Below, piece by piece: positions 21,493 to 33,514 of a DNA stretch of 64,000 nucleotides (position 1 is its first letter; each line of letters opens with the position of its first letter). The stretch is from Cubamyces lactineus. Lineage: Eukaryota > Basidiomycota > Agaricomycetes > Polyporales > Polyporaceae. The position numbers and the translations under genes are program-made. Below the pieces are notes generated by a model that had not been told where the DNA came from, did not search any database, and saw only the letters and a program-made list of their open reading frames with translations. Location: contig JACDTU010000009.1 of NCBI GenBank assembly GCA_022376465.1, positions 992,001 to 1,056,000 of the forward strand. The letters run 5' to 3'.

Positions 21493-24400
21493 ATGAGCGG
21501 GTCCGTCGAGTACGACCGCCAGCACAAGCAGCTCAATTCCGTCTCCTCTCAATCCTCTCAATCCTCTAACGACTCCGCGACCCTTGCCTACATGGCCTCT
21601 GACCCGGACTCTGACCACGATCACGACCTCCCCCCTCCCTCTTTTTCCAACGGCGCACATCCACCCTCGCCCCGCACAGACTCTCATTCTTCAGATCGCA
21701 CGCATGTCCCCACCAGAGCGTCTACCGTCAGTTCCCCGCACGACCTCGATCAGCGCAAGCCCAGGGCCGACGACCAGCCCCACGCTCGCAGCGAGGACCT
21801 GAATCACACCTCCTCTTGGGCTCGCAGCGATCTGCAGAACTCGGAACATGCTCTGTCTCAGTCTCCTGCCCCGCCCTTCCTCGCAGGCAGCAGGCCGGGC
21901 ACCCCAGGCAGCTCCCACAACCACAACCCCCCATCTCCCTCCGATCACTCTGGACCCTCGCGCAGTCGACCTCGGAGTGTGCACTCAGATTCCTCGCTCT
22001 ATTCGGATTCGTCAACCCCGGGTGGTAGCCAGCCAGGGGGTACCTCCACCACCCACACAAGCACGACAAGCGTCGCTTCTACGTAAGTCCACATCCTTTC
22101 ACATAGCTCGCCGATGCCGCGCCGGCTGTCGTCCTCCGCACGGTGACCTTACCTCACGAGCACCGTCTGACCGCATCTTTCGCTAGACCATGCGCGGCAT
22201 GCGGGAAAGCCATGCAGGGCGCATTCGTGCGCGCGCTAGGCGCCGTCTATCATCTGCAATGTTTCAAGTGCATGGTGAGCATCACAGGGACCTGACAGTT
22301 GCGATCGCCGTGTTCAACGTCGTCTAGGATTGTGGTGCCGTCGTAGCGTCAAAGTTCTTCCCCATTGACGGCCAGGATGGCAAGCAGCATCCGCTGTGTG
22401 AACGTGACTACTTCCGGCGCCTCAACTTGATCTGTGCCAAGTGTGGAATGGCTTTGCGGGGCAGCTACATCACGGCGTGCAGTGAGTTCCATGCATTATG
22501 GGACAATGGTTTACGGGGTGATGAACGCGTCCTGCAGACAAAAAGTTTCACGTCGAGCACTTCACGTGCTCCGTATGTCCGACGCTCTTCGGGCCGCAAG
22601 ATTCGTACTATGAACATGAAGGGGACGTCTACTGTCATTTCCACTACTCGACGCGATATGCGACGAAGTGCGCTGGTTGCAATAGTGCGATCCTGAAGCA
22701 GTTCGTCGAGATTAATCGGAATATGCGGGACGAATGCTGGCATCCGGAATGTTACATGATCAACAAGGTGCGTCAGGGCCTGGCAAGGGGAAGTCACCGC
22801 CGGATTGATCGATGCGTCACAGTTTTGGAATGTCAAGGTCTCTTCTCGCCGACCAACGAGTCTACCGCCGCCCGGGGCGGAGGATGGAGAAGGTAGTTCG
22901 TCTACAGAGCCACCGTACCTGGAGGAGGAACGTCGAGAGACCGCACAGTCCCTCAGAGAGAAGCAAATTAGGATGGAACAGCAAGTCTATCGGATCTGGA
23001 CGTAAGTTTCCCCGTTCTATGTGCTTTGTGGTGCTTATGGGACTGATATTGCATAGTGTGCTATCTGCGTTTGAAGAGTCCAGCGCAGCTTGCATATCCG
23101 ACATGCTTCGGCAGGTCAGCAATGGGCAGTACCTCGAGGCCATCCGGATGGCCGAGAAGTTCATCTTACACGTCGAGGTTCTGTTCGCAACTATCGACGA
23201 CCTCGAGTATCATTTCACTCGGCTTAGACTCAAGGGTGAGTCACACCGCCAACCTAGCCCAATCACGAGCTAAAAATTGCCTTCAATCAGGGATGTCCCA
23301 CGTACGCGAGGCACGAATGCTGTGCCGCAAAACTGTGGATCTCTTCACCCTGTTGTCACATACGCAAGAGACGGGTGCACGGCGAATGGGCATGACCCAG
23401 GAGTTGCTCGCGCTTGTCACGGGACTCGCACACTACCTCAAGATTCTCATCCGTATCGCGCTCACGGGCGCGTTGAAGCTGGAGCGAGAGCAGGATGTGC
23501 GGGAAGCCATTACCAGCTTCCTCGACAAGCTGCACATGCTCGCGATCCAAGGCGGCAACCCATCTGCGCGGCGGATCATGAAGCGCGCGAACGGCGAGCT
23601 CATGCCGCAGAGCGACTCGGGTAACGTCGGCACACAGGGCGTCACGTACGGTTTCAAGAGTCTTGCACCTGAGAACGCGGGCGAGAGCCCGTTCAGTGCC
23701 GCGCCGAAGGACCCTTCGTTGGCGAAGGTAGCCGTCGTCAACCCGCCGTCAGACCTGTGTGTGAAATGCAACCAGACGGTTGAGGAGGACTGTGTGCGGT
23801 TGGGGACGTACCAGCGATGGCATTCGCAATGTCTTTCTTGCCAGACCTGCGGGAAAGTAGCAGCCATGCCCGCTATCAAGGAGCCCACCAAGAGCCCGAG
23901 CCAGGACGACCAGAAGGAGGTTTCGAAGGATATGGTGGCACAAGGTCAAGGCCAAGGTCAGGACAAGGACTCGAAGCCCAAGCTGTCGACCGCACGACGG
24001 CCGCCAGCAAACGTCGGTGCCTTCGTGTATGATCCTGATTCCATGAAGGAAACATCCTCGTTCGGAACCGTGCCCACCGTTATCTACTGCACTGACCATG
24101 CCCACTCGGGCTGCCGCTCCGGCTTCCAAGCCGTCTCGCGGCTGGAGCAGTATGCGTTCCTGCTCAATGTTGCCCTGCGGCGATTGTACGTACTCCTCAA
24201 GAAGCGCGGGGTCGTGCCGCTTTCTCCAGGTGCGTTGCCCGCTGAAGCGTGCGTCGTTATCAACTAAGGAATTGACAGCAGCTCCGGCGGTTCAAGGCCA
24301 AGCGCGTGAGCTTGAGGAGGATCCCTACCGGAACTCGGGTGACATCAATCGGCTGCGTTCCGTCCATTTGGACCGCAAACTGTCCTCGACAGCCCGAGTG

Positions 24401-26596
24401 CCAAAGCGGTCGACGATCGTCGAGAGCCCCACCGGCAAGGTGGCCCACCCCACGGACATGGCTCATCGACCACAAGAAGTCGCCGCGAGCTCCCGGCATG
24501 CCCCGCAATCCGCTCAGCAGCAGCAGTTCTCGCGTCCCCAGAAAGGTCCTCCCGTCCAGACACAGCAGCAGCATCCTCATCACCATCATCACCAACAGCA
24601 GCAGCAGCAGCAGCAGCGGTCATTACCGTCTCCAGGTACGATCGACACGAGCGTGCAGTCGCAGGTCATACGCCCGTCGTTCGCGCGAGGGAACACTGCG
24701 ATTAAGATCGTAGACGAGTCGGGGCCGAGCTCTCCTGCTGGAGGGAACGGTGAAGACGGTATGGTCGGCGGAATCGAGGATGGTATCACGCTTGCGGACA
24801 TCCCGCAACTTGTCGAGGCCGCGCAGGCGCGCGAGCAGCGGCGCTCGCTTCCGAACCAGAACGCGACGCCGTACATCGCAGAGCTGACCCCCTTGCAGCT
24901 GGCTATCGTCAAGCACTGCGCCGTGCTTGTGCTCCAGCGCTCGCCGCTCCGTGACCACTTCGACCTGGACGAGATCTTGGAGCTTGTTGAGGCCAAGAAG
25001 AGCTCGTTCTGGAACAAGCTCTTCAAGCCGGGGAACGATAAGAAGAATGTGAAGAAGAAAGGTTGGTGGAGGGCGTCTCCCTCAGTATGAGTGATTTATG
25101 GAAGCTCATTCCCCGAGTTTTAGGCGTATTCGGCGTACCTTTGGAGCTTCTAGTCGAGCGTGAGGGTGCGGATTCGCTTCTTGGTGCTTCGCGCGCGACC
25201 CTCCGGATCCCGAGCTTTGTGGACGACGTCGTCTCTGCGATGCGACAGATGGGTATGCTGTCAACCTAATATACCTGCCAACAGCGTGCTGATCAGCATA
25301 CAGATATGTCCATTGAGGGTATCTTCCGGCGGAATGGCAACATTCGCCGTCTGAAGGAGCTGACAGAGGCGATTGACCGAGATGCGTCATCGGTTGACCT
25401 TACGCAGGACAACCCTGTGCAGCTTGCTGCGCTGCTCAAGAAGTTCTTCCGTGACCTGCCTGACCCACTCATGACGTACAAACTTCACCGTCTGTTCATT
25501 GCGACTCAATGTACGTTGCAGAGATACCGAGCCCACACGACCTGTTTGCTAATCGTGTCTTGCAGCGCTTCCTACCGAGCAAGAGCGAAAGCGGATGCTC
25601 CATATGGTATCGCTTATCCTTCCGAAGGCTCATCGGGACACTCTGGAGGTGCTCTTCGTTTTCCTGAAATGGGTTGCGTCCTTTGCCCACCTCGACGAGG
25701 AAACGGGCAGCAAGATGGACTTGCAGAACCTCGCGACGGTCATCTGCCCGAGTATCCTCTACTCACGCGGCCAGAATGCGGTGCGCGACGAAAGCTTCGG
25801 CGCCATCCGCGTCGTCACAATGCTCTTGGAGAACCAGGACGAGTTCTATTGTGTCCCGGAGGAGTTTGTGCCGATCCTGCAGGACGAGGAGTACTTCGCC
25901 AACTGCATGGAGCTCCCCAGTAGAGAGTTCCTGAAGAAGGTGGAGGCGTACATGCGCATGAAGGCTGGTGGCCGCACACCGGGTTTGACTTCACCCACAC
26001 TTGGAAACGCCCAGTTCAACTTCAACCCGGGGACGCCCAGGCCAGAGGATACTCGTGCCATGCCTCCAAGGTAGATACCATCTCCATACTATAGGAGCCC
26101 CTTAACTGAACGTTGGCGCAGGTCCACCCAATCCAACCCCCAGTTCCTGGATAGGCCACAGGTCTCAGGTTCCGCTCCTTCCGACAGCGTCCTAAGGAAC
26201 GGGCTCCCGCCGGCAAGACCACAGCCTCCGCCTATCCAACACTCCCCGTTCTCCTTCCCGCCCCCCGCGGGTGGCCCTCAGTCGGCGACACAGCAGAACT
26301 CGATGGGCGCGATCCTATCACCGCAGCCCCGCGCCCCGGCGAACATGCAGAACATGCAGAGCATGCAAGGCATGCAGAGCCCGAGCGGGGAGTGGGCGAT
26401 GGACCGCCCTCCGCCGATGCAGGACCCGAACCGGCCGTCCTCGAGGCCGTCTTCGTTCATCAACAACGGCGGGAACATGAATTACAACGCCATGAACAAC
26501 GGTGGAGCCGGTAGTGGCGGGAACAACCCTGTGTCCTCCCGGACGAGCAGCGAGAGCCCGCATCCCTTTGTGCCCAACGGACATCAGCAGCGCTGA
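21493..26596 (+). CDS. LRG1: LIM-domain Rho GTPase-activating protein, Lrg1/Rga1-like
   Basis: A RhoGAP with N-terminal LIM zinc fingers, like yeast Lrg1 (Rho1 GAP in cell-wall integrity and polarity) or fission yeast Rga1. A Ser/Pro-rich disordered N-terminus (exon from 21493) precedes LIM1 (PCAACGKAMQG, then YHLQCFKCMDCG), LIM2 (LICAKCGMALRGSYI, then VYCHFHYSTRYATKCAGC) and the start of a further finger (CWHPECY). A later LIM (CVKCNQTVEEDCV, HSQCLSCQTC) is split by a charged insert before its last ligands (YCTDHAHSGC). After a His/Gln tract comes the RhoGAP domain: FGVPLELLVERE, SIEGIFRRNGNIRRLKEL with the arginine finger, AALLKKFFRDLPDPLMTYKL, and LATVICPSILYS. The tail is Pro/Gln/Asn-rich and ends at 26596. 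Lrg1 is favoured because more than two LIM modules precede the GAP. Confidence 0.9.
24559..24620 (+). repeat. CAN-type microsatellite encoding a His/Gln tract
   Basis: An in-frame CAG/CAC/CAT run inside the LIM/RhoGAP gene encodes about five His followed by about eight Gln. Codons alternate enough on the His side to be fairly stable. The uninterrupted CAG stretch (about 24597-24617) could vary between strains. Confidence 0.8.
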
Positions 26597-27232
26597 TATG
26601 TACAGTAGTCATCCTTCCCCTTATCGTACCGCCCACTTTGCTCTGCGTCCCACACTCATGCACATGCACCCCTGCCCGTTCGTGGGTGTCCGGCCTGACC
26701 GTTCCCTCTCACTGGTGCCCCGTCCGTCGTTCTCATCACGGTATCCGCACGCATTCACTCCCCGCTCGTATATACTCGGTCCTGCACTCCGCACTCGCTC
26801 GCCATCTCTCCCTTCAACGTGTCTATCCCTATCCCTTCTCTGATTTTGCCGCGTATCTGTACTCCACCTTACTTCATTTAACCTATAGCATGGACGAACA
26901 TCTATACCCTCCTTCCCGCTCAAACATAGCCATTAGGGCAATCAACGACGACACTTGGAATAGCGCTGTGCTCTGGGTGATCATTCTAGTATGCAATCCA
27001 ATGCAAGATGTAGATGTTGGCTCTGTTGAGGGTGATGCGGTCCCAAGCACGGAATGACCATATGACGTTGAGTACAGGTTCCTGTATCTACACAGCTCGC
27101 TCAGACGATGAAGTGTACAATGCAGACAAGGGTATGCGTTCCGGTGCGCATAGCAGCATGTTGCATATTACTTTTGGGACTACTGCACATGGTGGTGGAC
27201 AAAAGACATAAGAAAGTCGTAAACCCGAACCT
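26597..27232. other. Convergent intergenic region LRG1-like / RPS15
   Basis: Two genes end towards this region. It is pyrimidine-rich just after the LRG1-like stop and shows no coding signature. Confidence 0.45.
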
Positions 27233-28058
27233 CTACTTGAGAGGGATGCTATGGACGGCCAGTTAATACGCAGCAAGAAGCGCCGAATGAAAATCACTGA
27301 CAATCGCGAGGAGTGCGTAGCACCGATACCGGGGCGACCGTGCTTAACGGGCCGGTATGAGCAAGAGAACTCGCCGAGGTAGTGGCCGACCATCTCAGGC
27401 TTGATCTCAACAGAGTTGAAGACCTACACAATTCGCCATGCGAGTCAGCGCCTAATCGCGAGGACGAGATTGCTATACTACTCACTTTGCCATTGTAGAT
27501 ACCGACGACACTGCCGATCATCTCGGGGACGATGATCATGTCACGGAGGTGGGTCTTGACGACCGCGGGCTTTTCGTTGGGGGCCGCCTCCTTCTTCGCC
27601 TTGCGGAGCTTCTTGATGAGGCCCATAGGCTTGCGCTTGAGACCGCGCTCGAACCGACGGCGAGCACGAGCGTGGACGATCTGGGAGTGATGGGGAGGGA
27701 AGCATAAGAACATTCTCTTCACAGTTCACTATACGTGCGATATGCATACCTCAACGAACTAGGGTAAACCTGTGTGAGTACTAGATAGAACATCCATGAG
27801 TTTATCTCAAACGCACCTCCTCGTTGCTCAAGTCCAAGAGCTTGTCGAGCTCGACACCGCGGTACGAGAACGTGCGGAAGGTCCGCTTCTTCTTGAGGTC
27901 GGCAGCGACTTGGGGGTCGGTAACGGAGGAATCAGCCTATTCCCACCAGCGCCATCGGATCCAAGCAAAATATGTCCAGTCAGCATTCTCCCCTCCCATC
28001 GCCGCAGACAACGACCAGCAGTCACAGCATCTAGAGCAATAGCGGCAGCACTCACCAT
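27233..28058 (-). CDS. RPS15: 40S ribosomal protein uS19 (RPS15)
   Basis: A core component of the small cytosolic ribosomal subunit head. The start codon (28058-28056) is an exon by itself: GTGAGT follows the ATG immediately. Exon 2 (27936-27817) adds [20 protein letters not shown] and [17 protein letters not shown]. Exon 3 continues with [46 protein letters not shown] and [10 protein letters not shown]. The next exon gives [14 protein letters not shown] and [14 protein letters not shown], and a short last exon supplies the conserved end FIPLK before the stop at 27233. The final intron (about 53 nt) is GT-AG and rebuilds FIPLK exactly. It is divergently paired with the P2 gene. Confidence 0.95.
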
Positions 28059-28546
28059 CTTGAGGGTGTCGTGGGCGGTCTTGCGGAGGGGGCGGCGAGT
28101 ACGGCGATAATTCCTGCCTTGCTTTGGGACGGAGTCTGAAAGCGGTTGTGGTGGCTGAGCGCCTCCATGAGTGCGTGGGAATGGGCTGTACAGCTGTTCA
28201 GCCACCGAGCGCGCCGGAGAGTCCCCTCGCGCCTGATCGCCAAGTCTCTGCATCGCAATCGTCCTCGGATAGAATCCACAGGTCTTCCCCTAGGGATTAA
28301 AAGGTGTGTATCGTGCCCTTCGATGCGGTAACGCGCGCGGTCGACCGTAACCGCGTTGTCGTTGCACCTCGTGCCGATTCGCAATAGAGGAGAGCGCAAA
28401 GTTGCTGATACTGGGATTGCCTCTTTGCAGTGATTTGTGGCTATCGCTTTCTCCTCCTGAAAAGTCAAAACTAGCACCGTGCGTACTAGACAGTTTCCTG
28501 CCGAGTCGGAGACACACCACCAACCAGAATCTGCTTGTTCATACAG
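28059..28546. promoter_or_regulatory. Bidirectional promoter between RPS15 and RPP2
   Basis: This 488-bp spacer separates the start codons of two cytosolic ribosomal protein genes pointing away from each other. It must hold both 5' UTRs and promoters. No clear TATA box is seen on either side, as is usual for ribosomal protein genes. Confidence 0.7.
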
Positions 28547-29004
28547 ATGCGTCATCTCGCTGCATACCTCCTCCTCCAGATCGGCGGCAACGCCAGCCCC
28601 TCTGCCGCGGACATCAAGAAGGTTCTTGGTGCCGTCGGTATCGAGGCCGATGACGAGCGCCTCGAGAAGCTCATCTCTGAGCTCGAGGGCAAGGACATCA
28701 ACCAGCTGATCGCTGAGGGCTCTGCCAAGCTCGCTTCCGTATGTACTTTCACTTCCGCAGATCCCTAGGCAAGTTACGCTGATACCAAACGCTTGCATGC
28801 AGGTTCCCTCTGGTGGTGCCGTCGCCTCGTCTGGCGGTGCTGCTGGTGCGCCCGCCGCCGCCGCTGCCGAGGAGAAGAAGGAGGAGGAAAAGAAGGAGGA
28901 GAAGGTTCGTGCCAGATCTTCACTCTACCCCCGGTTGATACTGATTTGTGACCCATTTGCAGGAGGAGTCCGACGACGACATGGGCTTCGGTCTCTTCGA
29001 CTAA
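28547..29004 (+). CDS. RPP2: 60S acidic ribosomal stalk protein P2
   Basis: A component of the ribosomal stalk that recruits translational GTPases. Three exons fit exactly: 28547-28738, 28803-28904 and 28963-29004, giving 111 residues. The N-terminal dimerisation domain reads [20 protein letters not shown] and [17 protein letters not shown]. An Ala/Gly hinge ([12 protein letters not shown]) and a Lys/Glu stretch follow. The invariant stalk tail [11 protein letters not shown] ends the protein. The IGGN(A/S)PSA motif near residues 12-19 marks P2 rather than P1. An upstream in-frame ATG at 28535 exists, but the family starts at MRxxAAYLL, so 28547 is preferred. Confidence 0.96.
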
Positions 29005-30979
29005 GAACTGTATCCCTAGCTAAAACGTACCGTATATCTTGCCATGCCTGGTTGGCCGCAATGATGACACGATTGCACGACACTCATCCTCTGCCTGAGA
29101 ACTCAAAGACTGTCATTGACGGAACATATCTGTGAGGTATATTGGGTCCTGGGGACAGGAGACGTCGCTTAACGTTTGGTGAGTACAGTAAGGGCGTCCA
29201 GTCCCCGGCTCTGCCTGAAACAACGCGGGAGCTCGAGAAGCGTATGTGTTCGAAACTTGATAAGTCAAGGACGAACGGACGTATACGTTCTGCGGTCTGA
29301 CATGTTCTCTGGCTTGCGATGCGGCGAGCCTCAACCTCTACTCTGTCCACAAATCGATATGCTGATGACAGCGCCCTAAGCCCTCCAACGAAGTCTAAGT
29401 GCACGCGGTTCACAGCCTCCATCTCGCTGTACTCGTCTCGGCTGATACCAGAAGGTTGTGTACATCTTACATCGCTCGCCCGGCGCTGATGCATGCCATA
29501 CAGACTTTCTCCGCCTTGCATGTGGTGATGCGGAACTTGGTGGCCAGGGACCACTAGTGATGTTGTGATGCCTGCCTTAGTGGTTCGTGCGATGACAGCG
29601 CGGGGGAGCCTGTCGAGTCCACAATTGCAAAAGGCGCTCCGAGATTAGGCTGCGTTCAGATCATCTCATCTCAAGGATGGTGCGCACCCGGTGATGCTGA
29701 TTCTAGCGGTGTCCTATGGGAACAGCTAGTTAGGGGGAAAGAAAAGAAGGAGAGCGATATTAGCGTATATATATGCGCGGGCAGGCACTCAGTCGACTAG
29801 AATCGGCTGCCGCGTGAACCTCGACATCCCAGTCTCCTGGACATATCAGTTGCACCAGGTACGTTATCTGCTCAGGCAGGATGCGAGCAAGCGTGGGCTC
29901 ACGCAAACTTGAATATCCACCGTACCATACCATATGATCCTCCAGCCTCCCCGTCCATGGAGCTCCAGCCCGGGACACTGTGCCTCAAGCTCCTCGTTGC
30001 ATTTTCTGCACTGATCGCTGCCCCCGCCGCTGCCGGCGTTACCGCACAACCATCGTCGCGCGGCGCGTACGTCCTCGGGTTCAGCGATCGAGTCTCCCAA
30101 CCTAAGGCCGTGACGCTCACACCAGTCTTCCTAGTAGGATGTCAACGCTCGCCCGTCCGCCAAGCATCGGGCGCGCAGAGACGGTTTCGGCAGCGTTTCT
30201 GTTTGTACTGTATACATCCTAGATTATCAATTGAACCCCGTGCGAGCGATTCAGCGAGCGGGGATATCGGTAATGGGCCTCCCGCGTACGCCCGAGACCT
30301 CTGTTTGCCTGCTTGGCTTCAGCTTTGACGCAAGGAGGAGGTAGGAATCTGCAGTGCGAGCTGCAAATAGGGACAGCCGTCAGGCGATATCGGGGTCAGG
30401 AGTCCGGTGGTTCTAGGTGTCAGCAAGGAGAACGGATGAGGCGAGCTGGTGAGTAAGCTTAGGAGAGCGTGTTTGGCGGGGGAATACGTGTAGTATCGGC
30501 ACTCGGTTGGGGCCAGCTTAAGAGCGTGTATGTCATTGAGACGTGGGGAGACGGGCTGCAACGCGTTGAATCGGGTTCGACAAATGGCTCTTTGTATTGC
30601 GAACATGTCAGAGCATGGAGTCAGGAGCACAGTTTGAGCTCGTGCGACAGAGGCATTTCATGAGTGGTGTGCGAATAAACGGGTTGGGTGGCGCTGGCCG
30701 GTGCCGTCGTAGAGAGCGACGGAGTAGCAGAGTAAGATGCGATGAGGGCAAGAGAGGCTCTGGACGAGGCTGGGAACGGAGATTTGTCGTGGGAGGTGTG
30801 TCAGAGAGAGGCCGAGCAAGTCGGAGGAGGACGAGGGGAGGAAGGAGGATGACGTCGTTGATTGAGTTGAGGCTGGAGAGACGCCGGGTGCTGGCAGCGG
30901 TGGTGGCTGGATGAGGACGAGGATGTGCTTATAAGTGCCCTGACGCGCCTCCCTCGCGTCGTCTGATTCTTACGCCGCC
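29005..30979. other. 2-kb intergenic region with TATA-like site, signal-peptide-like ORF and purine-rich block
   Basis: No gene could be established. A TATA-like run (about 29764) is followed by an open frame (29909-30328) whose MELQPGTLCLKLLVAFSALI segment looks like a signal peptide, but the rest resembles no protein I know. The stretch 30690-30900 is strongly purine-rich on the plus strand and probably belongs to the promoter or 5' UTR of the acyltransferase gene. Confidence 0.4.
30928..30935 (+). promoter_or_regulatory. TATA-like box of the sterol acyltransferase gene
   Basis: CTTATAAG lies about 45 bp upstream of the start codon at 30980, implying a short 5' leader. Confidence 0.4.
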
Positions 30980-33514
30980 ATGGCTGCCCGCCCGTCTTCA
31001 TCTTCTGCCGCAACGATGACCACCCAACCCTCTCCAAAGCCCTCCAATGGCGCCTCGCCCAACACCGTCGCTGCAGAGGGCACACTCTACGTCTCCCAGC
31101 CATATCGCTCCTCCTCCAACAAACTACGCGCCATGGTCACCTTCGCCCCCCGCAAGTCTCATTTCGACATCTCAAACGAGTCCTCTACCTCAAACGAATT
31201 CCGCGGTTTCTTCACTCTCTTTTGGATCTCCCTCTTCCTCTTCACCGTCCGCACATACATCCGCAGCATAGAGACGAATGGCTACCCACTCGACTTCGAG
31301 TTCGCCTCCATGTTCTCACGCGATGCCATTACACTCGCCATCTCGGACGCCGTCCTCGTCCTCAACACCGCTCTCTGCGTACCCTTTGCAAAGGCGATCG
31401 CCAAGGGCTGGATACGCTACTACTGGTTCGGCGTCGCCCTCCAGCACCTCTGGCAGACCGCCGTTCTCGCCATGGCTATCACCTGGACTTTCAATCGGTG
31501 CGTATATGACCTTATCCCTTCGTATTAACTGTCTTGTCTCATGACCTGCTCTTCAGCCAATGGCCATGGGTCCAATCTGGCTTCCTTACCCTCCACTCAT
31601 TTGTGAGTACTGTGATTCCCTCATTCACGGGACTTGTGCGCGTTGCCTCCACCGACACGGAACTTTTCTTTCTCTACTGGTCCTTCGCATTCGACCACTC
31701 TTGTGGTTCCGACCGGAATCGGATTTTGACCTCCGCCGCGGGCCTAAAGCGCCTGCTAACGTCGCATCTGGACCTGCCTCATCTAGTTCTGGACATGCAA
31801 TCAGAGGCGGCAATGTCTGTTGCAATGGACGGACGTCGATGAATTATATGCTACAACTATGACATGCTCTCATACTGTGAGGCGCCACAGCGGCGCGCTC
31901 CCAGTACCGCAGTGCCTGATTGGCATACCGCGTCTATCCGAATCTGACAGGGCTGGCCATGCTGACCCATCTTTTTTGTTAGACGATGATCATGAAGATG
32001 CACTCGTACCTCAGTACAAACGGACAACTTGCGTATACGCACGAGCAAGCGGAGAGTGTCCTCGCCGAGCTCAAGGAAGCTACCAAAGCTGAAGGCGGCT
32101 GGGACGCCGCGCTGCGCAAAGCTGAGGAGATCATGATGCAACACGACTCTCCGATCCCACAGGGCACGCCGGACGCTCCCAGCAATGCCCCCGAAGGCAG
32201 CACGACGTCGTACATTGACGCGCGCACCGCCGTGACGCTCCGCCAGCGCCTCGCCGCGCGCAATGCAGCTAGCAACGGCAAGGCTGATGGTTCCGCGACA
32301 TCAGCGGCGGCAGTGAAGACCACGGGCACACGCGTGCTTTCTCCTTCTGCGACGGCCGTCCCGACGAACCCCCCAACGCCCTCAGAGATCCTCACGCACC
32401 ACCCTTCCGAGAAGATCGCGCGACTCGCGCGGACGCACGCCGAGCTCGAGGGCGAGCTGACGGGGCCGGTGGAGGGCAAGGTGCGGTGGCCGGCGAACAT
32501 CACGCTGCGGGACTTTGCGTGGTACCAGCTGACGCCGACGCTGGTGTACGAGCTCGAGTACCCGCGGACGGATCGGATCCGGCCGCTGTACGTGTTCGAG
32601 AAGACGGTCGCGTTCTTCGGAACGTTCGCGCTGCTGTACACGATCGTCGAGACGTTCATCATCCCGCTCACGCCGACGAAGGAGCAGTCGTTCGCGCGGA
32701 GCCTGCTTGACCTTGCGCTGCCGTTCATGATGGCGTACCTGCTCCTGTTTTACATCATCTTTGAGTGCATCTGCAACGCGTTTGCGGAGCTGAGCTAGTG
32801 CGTCGCGTCTCTGTTTTGTAGTCGTATCTGCGTGAAACGCATGCTGATGACTGGCGTTGCAGCTTCGCTGACCGACAATTCTACGACGACTGGGTGAGTG
32901 CATAGTCGCCATACTCTTCGCACGACCTCCTTTCTGATCCTTTCCTTAGTGCGTTCCCCATACCGCTCCGTTCCTAGATACCCTGCTTTCCTGCTCCTAA
33001 CGTACACGCTCTTTCCTCGCTCACACAGGTGGAACTCGACGTCATGGGATGAGTTCTCGCGCAAGTGGAACCGGCCGGTGCACACGTTCCTGCTCCGGCA
33101 CGTGTACGCGTCGACGATGAGCAGCTACAAGCTCACCAAGCAGAGCGCAATGTTCGTCACCTTCCTCGTCTCCGCCGCGGCGCACGAGCTCGTCATGGCG
33201 ATCGTCACGCAGAAGATCCGGTGCGTCTCTCTTGCCTCTCTCTGCGTTCCTCGTGTGCCTGTGCTGACCGGGCTGTTGCAGGTTCTACTTGTTCGCTCTT
33301 CAGGTTCGTCGTGCTCTGGGTTGTTCGTTGTTGAGGGAGTGGCGTTGTGGTGCTGACTTGTAACTTCATAATTGTGCAGATCGCGCAAATTCCGCTCATC
33401 GCGATCGGTCGCATTCCCGCCATCCGGCGGAATAAGCTGATGGGCAACATCGTGTTCTGGGTCGGGCTCTATGCGGGCTTCCCGCTGCTCTGCGTCGCGT
33501 ACTGCGCGTACTGA
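30980..33514 (+). CDS. ARE2: Sterol O-acyltransferase (MBOAT family, ARE1/ARE2-like), frame uncertain at one splice join
   Basis: An ER membrane enzyme that makes sterol esters from sterols and acyl-CoA. The start at 30980 gives a Ser/Pro-rich cytosolic N-terminus, then helices FFTLFWISLFLFTVRTYI and LQHLWQTAVLAMAITW. Further blocks are MKMHSYLSTNG, a long soluble insert with EEIMMQHDSP, YPRTDRIRPLYVFEK, and helices around LLDLALPFMMAYLLLFYIIF. The FYxDWWN active-site motif follows (FADRQFYDDW, then WNSTSWDEFSRKWN), then the catalytic His segment (SAAAHELVMAI) and C-terminal helices ending at 33514. One intron is long (about 378 nt, 31606-31983). At the intron within FYDDW/WNS, canonical GT (32894) and AG (33027-33028) splicing leaves one extra base and breaks the frame before the catalytic His. 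This could be an assembly indel, a noncanonical junction or a real lesion. Confidence 0.85.

Noticed and set aside
29084..29554. 156-codon open frame on the minus strand downstream of P2
   Set aside because: No domain, no hydrophobic pattern, unusual composition, and it runs into the P2 3' flank. Likely a chance frame.
31534..31842. Extra exon read through the long intron of the sterol acyltransferase
   Set aside because: After the LTLHSF segment the frame leaves family similarity, and a canonical donor (GTGAGT at 31606) with acceptor TTAG before 31984 joins directly to TMIMKMHSY.
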